A model generated the notes under the pieces. It made no database searches. It was not told the origin of the DNA and saw nothing but the letters and a program-made list of their open reading frames with translations. A DNA stretch of 64,000 nucleotides from NCBI GenBank assembly GCA_015689745.1, contig WVSO01000007.1, positions 1 to 64,000 of the forward strand, read 5' to 3'. Position 1 is the stretch's first letter, and every line of letters begins with the position of its first letter. The stretch is from Rhodobacterales bacterium HKCCSP123 (GTDB taxonomy: Bacteria > Pseudomonadota > Alphaproteobacteria > Rhodobacterales > Rhodobacteraceae). The position numbers and the translations under genes are program-made. This document shows positions 34,738 through 45,932 of this stretch, piece by piece.

Positions 34738-34900
34738 CCTCTGTCCTTTCGCCTGAGATCGTTATCCCTTCGGCGGATGCGCCGCGGCGCACCTCTCTCC
34801 AGAGCTCGTCCGTCGTCGCAGGTCCCTTCTGCCTGAGAGTTTACCGGGGCGGTTGCTCCTTCGGCCCTGACCCGGGCGGGTCAGCGTCTCCCTGCGTCTA
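34733..34900 (-). ncRNA. Tandem glycine riboswitch upstream of gcvTHP
   Basis: Two glycine aptamers in series on the minus strand. The first holds GCCGAAGGAGCAA, then CTCAGGCAGAAGGGACC. The second holds CTCTGGAGAG, CGCCGAAGGGATAACGATCTCAGGC and GAAAGGACAGAGG. These are the conserved elements of the gcvT RNA class. In other bacteria glycine binding turns the gcv genes on. It is placed directly before gcvT, as expected. Confidence 0.93.
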
Positions 34901-34978
34901 CGGGTGCGAAAATATCAGGCTTGCGGGATGCCGCAAGGGGCCTTGTGCATCCGCGGCGCTTTGGTCATCAAACGCGAC

Positions 34979-35545
34979 ATGGACCTGTGCGGTGCACCCT
35001 ATTTCTTCGGCTACGGCAGCCTGGTGAACCGGGCGACGCATGACTACCCGCGCGCCTCGCGCGCCCGGGTGCGCGGCTGGGCGCGGGTCTGGCGCGGCAC
35101 CTCGCTCCGGCAGGTGGCCTATCTCTCGGCGATCGAGGCGCCGGGCACCGAGATCGAGGGGCTGATCGCCGCGGTCCCCGGCGGTGACTGGGCCGCGCTC
35201 GACGCGCGCGAACGCGCCTATGCGCGTCACCCCGTCGCGATGGTCGAGCACGACCACCCCGAGGAGCTGACCATCATGATCTACAAGGTCGAGCCGCACC
35301 ACGTCAGCACGGCAGAGAACCATCCGATCCTGCTCAGTTATCTCGACACTGTCGTCCAGGGCTTCCTGCATGAATTCGGCGAGGCGGGCGCCGCACGCTT
35401 CTTCGCGACGACGCGCGGCTGGGAGGCGGGCATCCTCGACGACCGCGCCGAACCGATCTACCCCCGCGCGCAGCCCACGACAGACCGGGAACGCGCGCTG
35501 GTCGACGCGGCCTTGCGAGACCTGGGCGTGCCACGGCCCGAGTGA
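34979..35545 (+). CDS. Gamma-glutamylcyclotransferase-like protein
   Basis: A 188-residue protein opening MDLCGAPYFFGYGSLVNRATHDYP, with the YGSL substrate loop of the gamma-glutamylcyclotransferase (GGCT/ChaC) fold. ARVRGWARVWRG and GTEIEGLIAAVPGGDWAALDARERAY follow, where the Glu in LDARE is near the place of the catalytic acid. It could form 5-oxoproline from gamma-glutamyl dipeptides or glutathione, but substrate is unknown. Start at ATG 34979 is chosen because the earlier in-frame ATG at 34904 lies beside the riboswitch. Divergent from the gcv operon. Confidence 0.8.
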   Translation: MDLCGAPYFFGYGSLVNRATHDYPRASRARVRGWARVWRGTSLRQVAYLSAIEAPGTEIEGLIAAVPGGDWAALDARERAYARHPVAMVEHDHPEELTIMIYKVEPHHVSTAENHPILLSYLDTVVQGFLHEFGEAGAARFFATTRGWEAGILDDRAEPIYPRAQPTTDRERALVDAALRDLGVPRPE

Positions 35546-35548
35546 CGT

Positions 35549-35620
35549 CCTCCATATCTCTATCCCGAAAATATGGCGGGGGGTGTCGGCGAAGCCGACA
35601 AAGGGGGGCAGCGCCCCCCA
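35549..35620. repeat. Intergenic element, divergent copy C
   Basis: Same plan as copies A and B: pyrimidine-rich head with ATCCCGAAAATATGGCGGGG, a TGTCGGCGAAGCCGACA hairpin, then GGGGGGCAGCGCCCCCC. It lies between the convergent GGCT-like and gltX genes, a gap of 201 bases with no gene. Confidence 0.65.
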
Positions 35621-35746
35621 CTATCCTGCCCTCGTCCCCCCGCGCGACACCCAGGAGCCAAGCGCCGCCGCACCGCGCCAGCGGTGCCAACGCCGTCGCT
35701 GACGCAGGCCGCAGGCCGAGATGCGCGGCTGCGCCCCGCTCAGGGA

Positions 35747-37072
35747 TCAGAAGGTCGGCTTTTTCTGCAGAAGCCGCATCACGTCGGCCATTTCCGGCCC
35801 GCGCTCGAGGCCCGTCACGGCCTTCCGAAGCGGCATGAAGAGCCCCTTGCCCTTCCGGCCCGTCGCCTCCTTCACGGCACTGGTCCAGTTGCCCCAGGTC
35901 TCGCCGTCATAGGGCGGCTCCGGCAGCATGGCGAAGGCCTCCGCCACGAAGTCCCGGTCCTCTTCATCGACCAGCGGCGTGGCCCCGTCGCGGAAGAGCT
36001 GCCACCAGCCGGGCAGGTCGGCCTTCGTGGTGATGTTCGCGCGCGCCACCTCCCAGAAGGTCGGGGCAAGCGCCTCCGGCACGCCAAGCGCCGCGATCTC
36101 GCCCGCCATCGCGTCGAAGGGTGTCTCGTGCAGCACCCGCGCGGTGAGCGGGAAAAGGTCCCCCTCGTCGAACTTGGTCGGTGCCGAGCTGAACTGCGAC
36201 AGGTCGAACCCGTCCGCCAACTCGTCGATCGAGCCCGCCAGCACCACCGGTTGCGACGAGCCGATCCGTGCGAGCAGGCTCAGAAGCGCCATCGGCTCCA
36301 CCCCCGCCGCGCGCAGGTCGCGCAAGGACAGCGTGCCGAGGCGCTTGGACAGCGCCTCGCCTTGCGGGCCGGTCAGAAGCGAGTGATGCGCGAAGCTCGG
36401 GTGGTCGTGGCCAAGTGCGGCCATGATCTGGATCTGCGTCGCGGTGTTGGTCACGTGGTCCGAACCGCGCACGACATGGGTGATGCCCATATCGGTGTCA
36501 TCCACCACCGAGGCGAGCGTATAAAGGACCTGTCCATCGGCGCGGATCAGGACCGGGTCCGACACGCTGGCCGCGTCGATCGAGAGCGGGCCGAGGATGC
36601 CATCCACCCATTCAATGCGCTGCTGGTCGAGCTTGAAGCGCCAGACACCCGCCCCACGCTCGGCGCGCATCCTGGCCTTGTCGTCCTCCGACAGGGCAAG
36701 GGCGGCGCGGTCATAGACCGGCGGCTGCCCCATGTTCAGCTGCTTCTTGCGCTTCAGGTCGAGCTCGGTCGGCGTTTCCCAGGCCTCGTAGAACCTCGCC
36801 TTCGCGCGCAGCGTATCGGCGGCCTCGGCATAGCGGTCGAGGCGGGCGGACTGCCGTTCAAGCCGGTCCCAGGTGATGCCGAGCCATTCCAGGTCCTCCT
36901 GGATCGCGTCGGCATATTCCGTCTTGGACCGATCGGGGTCGGTGTCGTCGAGCCGCAGGATGAATTGCCCGCCCGCCTTTTTCGCGATGAGGTGATTGAA
37001 GAGCGCGGTGCGCAGGTTGCCCACGTGCAGGTAGCCGGTGGGCGAGGGCGCGAAACGGGTCGTGACGGTCAT
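35747..37072 (-). CDS. gltX: Glutamate-tRNA ligase (GluRS, short alphaproteobacterial type)
   Basis: A 441-residue class I synthetase: TRFAPSPTGYLHVGNLRTALFN with the HIGH-like HVGN, FILRLDDTDPDRSKTEYADAI, and the KMSKS-like ALSKRLG. Length and the LASVVDDTDMGITHVVRGSDHVTNTATQIQI block match the second GluRS (GltX2/GluQ-type paralogue) found with a longer GltX in many alphaproteobacteria. Whether it charges tRNA-Glu, tRNA-Gln or both is not evident. Alphaproteobacteria make Gln-tRNA by transamidation, which would concern the tRNA-Gln at 57913. Confidence 0.95.
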   Translation of the reverse strand: MTVTTRFAPSPTGYLHVGNLRTALFNHLIAKKAGGQFILRLDDTDPDRSKTEYADAIQEDLEWLGITWDRLERQSARLDRYAEAADTLRAKARFYEAWETPTELDLKRKKQLNMGQPPVYDRAALALSEDDKARMRAERGAGVWRFKLDQQRIEWVDGILGPLSIDAASVSDPVLIRADGQVLYTLASVVDDTDMGITHVVRGSDHVTNTATQIQIMAALGHDHPSFAHHSLLTGPQGEALSKRLGTLSLRDLRAAGVEPMALLSLLARIGSSQPVVLAGSIDELADGFDLSQFSSAPTKFDEGDLFPLTARVLHETPFDAMAGEIAALGVPEALAPTFWEVARANITTKADLPGWWQLFRDGATPLVDEEDRDFVAEAFAMLPEPPYDGETWGNWTSAVKEATGRKGKGLFMPLRKAVTGLERGPEMADVMRLLQKKPTF

Positions 37073-37138
37073 CGGAAAGCCTCTGTCGATGTGCGGGGTG
37101 GTCTTTCAGATCGGGCCGGAATTGTCCATATCGGCGCC

Positions 37139-37555
37139 ATGACCCGCACGATCGACCCCGCCGCCCTGACCGCCCCCGATCTCGGGGCCTTCGAAGCGCT
37201 CGCCGAGGCCGCGCTCGAATCCCTGCCTGAGCCCTGGCGGGGCCGCGCCCGCGACATCCTGATCCGGATCGAGGATTTCGCACCCCCCGACATCCTGTCC
37301 GACATGGAGATGGAGGACCCGTTCGACCTGACCGGTCTCTATGACGGGATTCCGCTGACCGAGAAGTCGGTGATGGATCAGCCGATGGGCCCCGACACGA
37401 TCTGGCTCTTCCGGCGTCCGATCCTCGACGAATGGGCCGACCGGGGCAACGTGACGCTCGGGGAACTGGTGACACACGTCCTGGTGCACGAGATCGCGCA
37501 TCACTTCGGCTGGTCCGACGACGACATCGCGGCCATCGATCCCTGGTGGGACTAG
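37139..37555 (+). CDS. Zincin-like metallopeptidase family protein (Zincin_1)
   Basis: A 138-residue cytosolic protein with the zinc motif in VHEIAHHFGWSDDDIAAID (HExxH plus downstream Asp), preceded by GNVTLGELVTHVL. The N-terminal part DLGAFEALAEAALESLPEPWRGRARDILIRIEDFAP is the standard start of this acidic family (formerly DUF1025). Substrate and proteolytic activity are unproven for the family. ATG at 37139 is 66 bases from the divergent gltX start. Confidence 0.88.
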   Translation: MTRTIDPAALTAPDLGAFEALAEAALESLPEPWRGRARDILIRIEDFAPPDILSDMEMEDPFDLTGLYDGIPLTEKSVMDQPMGPDTIWLFRRPILDEWADRGNVTLGELVTHVLVHEIAHHFGWSDDDIAAIDPWWD

Positions 37556-37623
37556 GTCCGCAAGCGCGAGTCCGGACATCGAGGCAGAGCAGGGCAGCGC
37601 CCCACGGTTGCCGCGTCCGTGCC

Positions 37624-38175
37624 CTAGCGGAACGGCGCGCCGTGGCACCAGACGGTCAGGGAATACCGTTCGCCCGCCATGACCGGCGTGACACGGTGGA
37701 GGACGAAGGACGGGAAGAGTGTCGCCGCCCCCCGCGCACGCTCGGCCGTCAGGACACCCGCGCCGGGCATCAGTTCGAGCGCGCCGCCCTCGTAGGCGTC
37801 AGGCTCGGAGAGCTGGACCACGATGGTCAGCTTGCGCCGCTCGGCCAGCCGCCCCTCGCCGATGTCGGAATGCCAGCCGAAATGTCCCTCGCGCTCGGCC
37901 CCGTAGCGGGCGACCTGCGCGCTTTCGGCGAAATCGGTGACGTCGAAGTCGAAGACCGCGCGGTTCGCGTCACGGACCAGCGCGATCATGCGGTCCATCA
38001 CCCACTCCGCCCCTTCGACATCGTCGAGCCAGACAAGGTCGGCGCGGCGCAGGTTGTGGTCGCGCGCCTGCCGCACGAGGCCCGCATCGCGGGCTGGCGC
38101 ATCTGCCACGAGGTCGAGAAGCCGGGCGCACTCGGCACCCGAAAAGGCATCGCTCACGGAATGAACGGCGATCAT
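37624..38175 (-). CDS. 2-oxoglutarate/Fe(II)-dependent dioxygenase-like protein
   Basis: A 183-residue double-stranded beta-helix protein of the prolyl-4-hydroxylase/PiuC group. The iron-binding HxD is in EGHFGWHSDIGEG and the distal His with the 2-oxoglutarate Arg is in FPSFVLHRVTPVMAGERYSLTVWCHG. YEGGALEL is typical. The substrate is unknown. Related proteins hydroxylate peptides or act near iron uptake genes, but none are adjacent. It is upstream of the photolyase on the same strand side, separated by 94 bases, and is not overlapping. Confidence 0.83.
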   Translation of the reverse strand: MIAVHSVSDAFSGAECARLLDLVADAPARDAGLVRQARDHNLRRADLVWLDDVEGAEWVMDRMIALVRDANRAVFDFDVTDFAESAQVARYGAEREGHFGWHSDIGEGRLAERRKLTIVVQLSEPDAYEGGALELMPGAGVLTAERARGAATLFPSFVLHRVTPVMAGERYSLTVWCHGAPFR

Positions 38176-38269
38176 CTGGCATGTCCTGCAAGAGGGGGCG
38201 CGGGCCGTGGATCAATTCCGTCCGCGCTTGGCCGCAGATGGGGCGCGACGCGCGCGCCGTCAAGCGCCC

Positions 38270-39799
38270 TCAGACGCGCGCACCCTTCGAGAGCTTGTCA
38301 AGGAAGGCACCGGCGCTCTCCAGCGTCGCCTGGCGCTTCTCGTCGGACATCCGCATCCAGGTCCGGTACATCTGCGCCATGCGGGGGTTCTTGCCGAACC
38401 GCTCCCGGTGGCGATGGAGGAACGCCCAGTAGAGATAATTGAACGGACACGCCTTATCCCCAGTTTTATCCCCAACATGATAGCTGCAACTATTGCAGTA
38501 ATCAGACATCTTCCGGATGTAGTTGCCCCCGGAGACATAGGGTTTCGACCCGACGATTCCGCCATCGGCGAACTGGCTCATGCCGATCACATTGGGTGCC
38601 TCGACCCATTCGTAGGCATCCGCATAAACCGCGAGATACCATTCGTGCACCTCGTGCGGGTCGATGCCCGCCAGCAGCGCGAAATTGCCCGTCACCATCA
38701 GCCGCTGGATGTGATGGGCATAGGCCTCGTCCCGGGTCTGTTCGATCGCGCGCGCCATGCAGCGCATGTCGGTCTCGGCGGTCCAGTAGAAGCCCGGAAG
38801 CTTGCGCTGGTGGTTCAGCGCGTTGCGGCTTGTGTAATCGGGGCCTTCGCGGAAGTAGATGCCGCGCATGTATTCGCGCCAGCCGATGACCTGGCGGATG
38901 AACCCTTCGACCGCGTTCAGGGGGGCATCGCCAGCCCGGTAGGCGTCCTCGGCCGCCTCGCAGATCTCCCGCCAGCCGAGAAGGCCCGCGTTGAGATACA
39001 TCGAGATGACCGCGTGGTAGAGGAAGCGGTTCCGGTCGAGCATCGCGTCCTGGTAGTCGCCGAATTCCGGCAGGGCGTTCCGGATGAAATGGCGGAGCGC
39101 CTGCCGCGCCTGGCCTCGGTCGGTGGCGAACCAGAAGGGACGCAGCCTGCCGAAATTGCCGCCGAAACGATCTTCGACCAGTGCCAGAACCTCTTCGACC
39201 GTCTCGTCGGGGGCGAATTGCATCGGACCGCCGAAGGTGATCTCGTCGGGGGCGGGCTTGCGGTTGTCGTGGTCGTAATTCCACTTCCCGCCCTCTGGCT
39301 TGTCGCCCTCCATCAGCAGGCCGGTCTTGCGGCGCATCTCGCGGTAGAACCACTCCATCCGCAGTTCTTTCCGTCCCTCGGCCCAGGCCTCGAACTCGGC
39401 ATGGGAACACAGGAAACGGTCGTCGGGGAACTGGTGGACGGGGATCGGGCAGTCTTCGAGCGCGGCGATCAGGCGGAACTCGCCAGGTTCGGTGGCCAGC
39501 ACCTCGGTGGCTCCCGTTTCCCCGGCGCGGCGCAGCAACTCGCCGGGGATGGAGCCCGCGTTCTCGGGATCGTCGAGCCGCGTGTAGCGGACGCGCCACC
39601 CCCGCCCCTCCAGATGCGCCGCGAATTTGCGCATGGCGGCAAACAGGAAGGCGATCTTCTTGGGGTGATGTGGAACGTAGGCGGCCTCGTCCATCACCTC
39701 GGCCATGACGATGATGTCGCTGTCCTTGTCAGCCTCGCGCAGGGCGGCGATGTCGTCGGAGAGCTGATCACCGAGGATCAGGACAAGACGGCTCACCAC
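38270..39799 (-). CDS. Iron-sulfur bacterial cryptochrome/(6-4) photolyase (CryB/PhrB type)
   Basis: A 509-residue FeS-BCP protein: N-terminal MVSRLVLILGDQLS, AYVPHHPKKIAFLFAAMRKFA, FIRQVIGWREYMRGIYF and LPGFYWTAETDMRCMARAI, then GNYIRKMSDYCNSCSYHVGDKTGDKACPFN. The Cys in DMRC and the three in YCNSC...KAC would hold the [4Fe-4S] cluster. Relatives are PhrB of Agrobacterium (repairs 6-4 photoproducts, with FAD and lumazine) and CryB of Rhodobacter sphaeroides. The start is GTG 39799, and a second GTG at 39796 overlaps the SDR stop as GTGA. Coupled to the SDR gene. Confidence 0.93.
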   Translation of the reverse strand: MVSRLVLILGDQLSDDIAALREADKDSDIIVMAEVMDEAAYVPHHPKKIAFLFAAMRKFAAHLEGRGWRVRYTRLDDPENAGSIPGELLRRAGETGATEVLATEPGEFRLIAALEDCPIPVHQFPDDRFLCSHAEFEAWAEGRKELRMEWFYREMRRKTGLLMEGDKPEGGKWNYDHDNRKPAPDEITFGGPMQFAPDETVEEVLALVEDRFGGNFGRLRPFWFATDRGQARQALRHFIRNALPEFGDYQDAMLDRNRFLYHAVISMYLNAGLLGWREICEAAEDAYRAGDAPLNAVEGFIRQVIGWREYMRGIYFREGPDYTSRNALNHQRKLPGFYWTAETDMRCMARAIEQTRDEAYAHHIQRLMVTGNFALLAGIDPHEVHEWYLAVYADAYEWVEAPNVIGMSQFADGGIVGSKPYVSGGNYIRKMSDYCNSCSYHVGDKTGDKACPFNYLYWAFLHRHRERFGKNPRMAQMYRTWMRMSDEKRQATLESAGAFLDKLSKGARV

Positions 39800-40458
39800 G
39801 GAATCTCCGCGCCGGAATAGTCGTAGAACCCGCCCGACTGGTCGACGGTCAGCCGCTCCATCACGTCGCAGAGGTTGCGCGCGGCCTCCTCGGCCGTGAC
39901 CTTGCCGTGCTTCGGGTCATAGCCCGCGGTAAAGGGCGTGGCGACCGTGCCCGGATGCAGCGCCGCGACGACGGCGCCCCGGTGCGACCGGCCCAGCTCG
40001 ATCGCCGCGCCATGCACGACCTGGTTCAACGCGGCTTTCGAGGCGCGGTAGGAATGCCAGCCGCCCAAGCGGTTGTCGCCGATGGACCCGACCCGTGCGG
40101 TCAGAACGCCCGTCACCGACCGGCCCCGCTTCGGCAGAAGGCGCGGCAGGTGGGCGAGAAGATGGGCGACGCCGATGGTGTTCACGGCAAAGACGCGCGC
40201 CATGGTCGCGGGGTCGATGGCGGCCAGCTGTTTCTCCGGCGCGCCGCCCTCGGGGGCGAGGATGCCGACCGAGACGAAGACGGTCTGGAACGGCCCTTCG
40301 AGCGCGCCCATCACGCGCGCCACGCTGGCGGCGTCCGTCACGTCCAGCCCGTCCGTGGCCCGCGAGAGCCGCGCGACCCTGCCGCCGCGCGCTTCCATTT
40401 CATCCGCCACGGCGCGCCCGATGCCGCCCGAAGCCCCGATCACCAGTGCGTCTTCCAT
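39793..40458 (-). CDS. Short-chain dehydrogenase/reductase (C-factor-like)
   Basis: A 221-residue SDR: MEDALVIGASGGIGRAVADEME with the NAD(P)-binding GASGGIG, active-site YRASK (WHSYRASKAALNQVV) and the catalytic Ser region GVLTARVGSIGDN. It lacks the usual length after the active site and resembles CsgA/C-factor-type SDRs. ATG at 40458 is chosen by the Rossmann start. It overlaps the photolyase gene, so the two are probably one transcript, a pairing that hints at a shared light or oxidative-stress response. Substrate unknown. Confidence 0.9.
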   Translation of the reverse strand: MEDALVIGASGGIGRAVADEMEARGGRVARLSRATDGLDVTDAASVARVMGALEGPFQTVFVSVGILAPEGGAPEKQLAAIDPATMARVFAVNTIGVAHLLAHLPRLLPKRGRSVTGVLTARVGSIGDNRLGGWHSYRASKAALNQVVHGAAIELGRSHRGAVVAALHPGTVATPFTAGYDPKHGKVTAEEAARNLCDVMERLTVDQSGGFYDYSGAEIPW

Positions 40459-40543
40459 GGCGGCCCAGCTAATGCCCGGCGCGGTCTGGTCAATCGCGGC
40501 CCTCCTGGGGCAGGATGCCGCGACGGACCGACAGGAGACCCGC

Positions 40544-41338
40544 GTGACGAAGCCCATCATCCATCACATTCCCGTCTGCCCCTTTTCGCAGCGGATCGAG
40601 ATCCTGCTGGAGCTGAAGGGCCTGCGCGACGCGGTGGACTTCCGCGTCGTCGACATCACCAAACCGCGCGACCCGGCGCTGCTGGAACTGTCGCGGGGCA
40701 CCACGGCCCTGCCGATCATGGACCTTGGCGGCGGCCGGGTGCTGAAGGAAAGCCTCGTCATCCTGCGCTATGTCGAGGAGGCCTTTCCCGACCCGCAGAT
40801 CGCCCGGCAGGACCCCTATGAGCGCGGCGTCGAGCGGCTGATGATCGAGCGCTGCGGTGCCTTCACCATGGCGGGCTACCTGATGGTGATGAACCGCGAC
40901 CGCGCGCAATCGGCCGCGAAACGCGACGCCGTGATGGAACATTACGCCTGGCTCGACGATTTCCTGCGCCACCACAACCCGGACGGCACCTTCCTGTTCG
41001 AGGGGTTCGGGCTGGCCGACCTTGTCTATACGCCGATGTTCATGCGGTTCTGGTTTCTCGAGTATTACGAGGGCTTCGACCTGCCCACCGGGCCCGGTTT
41101 CGACCGGGTGCGCCGGTGGCGCGATGCCTGCCTCGCACATCCCGCGGCTCAGCAGGTCAGCTACGACGAGATCGTCAAGCTCTACTACGACTATGCCGTC
41201 GGTCTTGGAAACGGCGCGCTGGCCGAAGGCCGGAGCCGCTCGAGCTTCGTCTTCGAGCCGCATTGGCGCCACCGCCCGATGCCGCCGAAGGACAAGTATG
41301 ACCGCATCGCCTCCGATACCGAGCTGGGGCTGATCTGA
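40544..41338 (+). CDS. Glutathione S-transferase-like protein
   Basis: A 264-residue GST. The N-terminal thioredoxin-like domain has IHHIPVCPFSQRIEILLELKG with the C-P-F-S active site and the cis-Pro TTALPIMDLGGGRVLKESLVILRYVEE, followed by a helical C-terminal domain. The CPFS motif suggests Omega/dehydroascorbate-reductase-like thiol chemistry rather than a Ser/Tyr GST. The start is GTG 40544 behind CAGGAG. It is divergent from the SDR-photolyase pair, with an 85-base shared upstream region. Confidence 0.87.
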   Translation: MTKPIIHHIPVCPFSQRIEILLELKGLRDAVDFRVVDITKPRDPALLELSRGTTALPIMDLGGGRVLKESLVILRYVEEAFPDPQIARQDPYERGVERLMIERCGAFTMAGYLMVMNRDRAQSAAKRDAVMEHYAWLDDFLRHHNPDGTFLFEGFGLADLVYTPMFMRFWFLEYYEGFDLPTGPGFDRVRRWRDACLAHPAAQQVSYDEIVKLYYDYAVGLGNGALAEGRSRSSFVFEPHWRHRPMPPKDKYDRIASDTELGLI

Positions 41339-41412
41339 CAGGCGCCTTGGGTCACGATCCCTGACCCGATTGGGGGTTTTCAAGCGGCGCGGGATGGGTA
41401 TTCTCCGCGCCC

Positions 41413-41499
41413 ATGACGACGCAGACCCATATCGCGACCCTTGCGGCCCCCCGGGCCCGTCTGCCGCTGCGTGGTCTTCTTCTCCTTAGCCGCCTCTGA
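41413..41499 (+). CDS. leuA leader peptide (attenuation)
   Basis: A 28-codon open frame starting ATGACGACG and ending RGLLLLSRL-stop, with four consecutive leucine codons (CTT CTT CTC CTT) and nine Leu in all. The stop lies 73 bases before leuA. Leucine-rich leaders of this kind control leu operons by ribosome stalling when Leu-tRNA is scarce. The translated frame is supported by composition and position rather than by homology. Its stop codon falls inside the following hairpin. Confidence 0.72.
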   Translation: MTTQTHIATLAAPRARLPLRGLLLLSRL

Positions 41500-41528
41500 G
41501 CGTGCCATTCGGCGCGACCGCTCAGGGG
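41493..41528 (+). promoter_or_regulatory. Attenuator-type hairpin before leuA
   Basis: CCTCTGAGCG (41493-41502) pairs with CGCTCAGGGG (41519-41528), including one G-T wobble, with a 16-base loop. The leader stop codon lies in its 5' arm. No T tract follows, so it may be the alternative structure, not the terminator. Confidence 0.5.
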
Positions 41529-41572
41529 AGGGACAGCGCCGGAGACACGCACTCAGCTAAGGACTACACGAC

Positions 41573-44405
<2,833 letters not shown>

Positions 44406-44447
44406 GACCCGACCAAGCCCCCTGCGCGGCCTGCCAGAAGGAGCGAC

Positions 44448-45401
44448 ATGGCACGGGACCCGTATGACGCGACCCATACCCGCCCCGTCCGGCGCTTGCT
44501 GGTGACGGTTCTGGTGTTGTTGCTGGTCGCCCTCGTCCTGGTCTGGCGCATCGACAATCCCCGCGTCGAGCGCATCCGCGCCGCCATCGTCGACCGCGTG
44601 GTGCCGAACATGGAATGGGCGATGGCCCCCGTGACGGGCCTGGCGCGGATGCTGGACGACTTCCAGAGCTACGCACGCCTCTACGAGCAGAACCAGCAAT
44701 TGCGCCGCGAGTTGCAGCAGATGCGCGCCTGGCGCGAGGCCGCGCTTCAGCTCGAGCAGGAAAACGCCCGGCTGCTGGACCTCAACCGCGTGCAGCTGGA
44801 CCCGGAGCTGACCTTCGTCACCGGGATCGTCATGGCCGATTCTGGCAGCCCTTTCCGGCGCTCGGTGCTTCTGAACGTGGGGGCACGGGATGGCATCCTC
44901 GACGGGTGGGCAACGATGGACGGCCTGGGCGTGGTCGGCCGGATATCGGGCGTGGGCGAGCGCACGGCGCGCGTCCTGCTTATGACCGACTCCAACAGCC
45001 GCGTTCCCGTAACGATCCAGCCCTCGGGGCAACAGGCGCTCCTGATGGGGGACAACACGCAGACGCCGATCCTCGAGTTTCTGGAAACACCCGAGGATAT
45101 CAGCGCGGGCGACCGCATCGTCACCTCGGGCGACGGCGGCCTCTTTCCGCCCGGCCTGCTGGTGGGCCAGGTCATCGAAACGACCGACCGCCGCCTGCGC
45201 GCGCGGCTGGCGGCCGACATGGCGCGGCTGAGTTTCCTGCGCGTGATGCGCAGCCATCCCGGCACCGCGCTCGAGGATCCGGGCGACCTGATCGGCCCGC
45301 CATGGCCACCGCCCGAGGGCTTCGTGCTGCCTCCCGGCGTCTCACCTCAACCGCGCCCCGACCAGGCCGCGCGGCTCTCGCGTGAAGGGGTGCTGGAATG
45401 A
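44448..45401 (+). CDS. mreC: Rod-shape-determining protein MreC
   Basis: A 317-residue protein: cytoplasmic N-terminus, one transmembrane helix (LLVTVLVLLLVALVLVW, about residues 19-35), a periplasmic coiled coil (LYEQNQQLRRELQQMRAWREAALQLEQENARLLDL), and the two beta domains with GARDGILDGWATMDGLGVVGRI and TGSGDGGLFPPGLLVGQV-like SGDGGLFPPGLLVGQV. It links MreB to PBP2 and RodA. It lies 42 bases after mreB, and its stop overlaps the mreD start (ATGA). Confidence 0.95.
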   Translation: MARDPYDATHTRPVRRLLVTVLVLLLVALVLVWRIDNPRVERIRAAIVDRVVPNMEWAMAPVTGLARMLDDFQSYARLYEQNQQLRRELQQMRAWREAALQLEQENARLLDLNRVQLDPELTFVTGIVMADSGSPFRRSVLLNVGARDGILDGWATMDGLGVVGRISGVGERTARVLLMTDSNSRVPVTIQPSGQQALLMGDNTQTPILEFLETPEDISAGDRIVTSGDGGLFPPGLLVGQVIETTDRRLRARLAADMARLSFLRVMRSHPGTALEDPGDLIGPPWPPPEGFVLPPGVSPQPRPDQAARLSREGVLE

Positions 45402-45928
45402 ACGCTCTCACCTCTCCCCGGCACGTCTGGAGTTACCGGGGTCTCTTTCTGGTGCTCTGCCTCCTGGTGATCTCGTTCAAGATCCTTCCGCTCGGCCTTG
45501 ACGACTACGGCGTCCCGGGGCCGGACCTTCTGCTGGCGCTGACGCTGGCATGGCTCCTCCGCCAGCCCGCCGTCGTGCCGATCGGGTCCATCCTGGTCGT
45601 GTTCCTGCTGGCGGATTTCCTGTTCCAGCGTCCCCCTGGCCTCTGGACGCTCCTCGTGATCGTGGTCTCGGAAAGCCTGCGCCGGCGCCGGCTGACAATG
45701 ACCGAGTTTCCCTTTCTCGTGGAATGGTCGGCCTTCGCCGGCGCGGTCTTCACGATGATCATCCTGAACCGGCTGGCACTCTGGCTGCTGATGGTGGATC
45801 CGCCGTCGCTCGGCCTGTCGCTCGCTCACGGGATTGTCACCGCGGCGATCTACCCGCCGGTCGTGGCCGTCTCGATATTCCTCTTCGGTCTGCGTAAGAT
45901 CGGACCCGCAGAAGCCGAGGCCCTGTAG
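45398..45928 (+). CDS. mreD: Rod-shape-determining protein MreD
   Basis: A 176-residue membrane protein with about five transmembrane segments, for example YRGLFLVLCLLVISFKILPLGLD and GPDLLLALTLAWLLRQP. MreD proteins are poorly conserved, so the call rests on size, hydrophobicity and location between mreC and the PBP2 gene. ATG 45398 overlaps the mreC stop. It is in the inner membrane, in the elongasome. Confidence 0.9.
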   Translation: MNALTSPRHVWSYRGLFLVLCLLVISFKILPLGLDDYGVPGPDLLLALTLAWLLRQPAVVPIGSILVVFLLADFLFQRPPGLWTLLVIVVSESLRRRRLTMTEFPFLVEWSAFAGAVFTMIILNRLALWLLMVDPPSLGLSLAHGIVTAAIYPPVVAVSIFLFGLRKIGPAEAEAL

Positions 45929-45932
45929 CCCC

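Noticed and set aside
34680-35027. Open frame over the gcvT upstream region
   Set aside because: The region is a clear tandem glycine riboswitch on the opposite strand.
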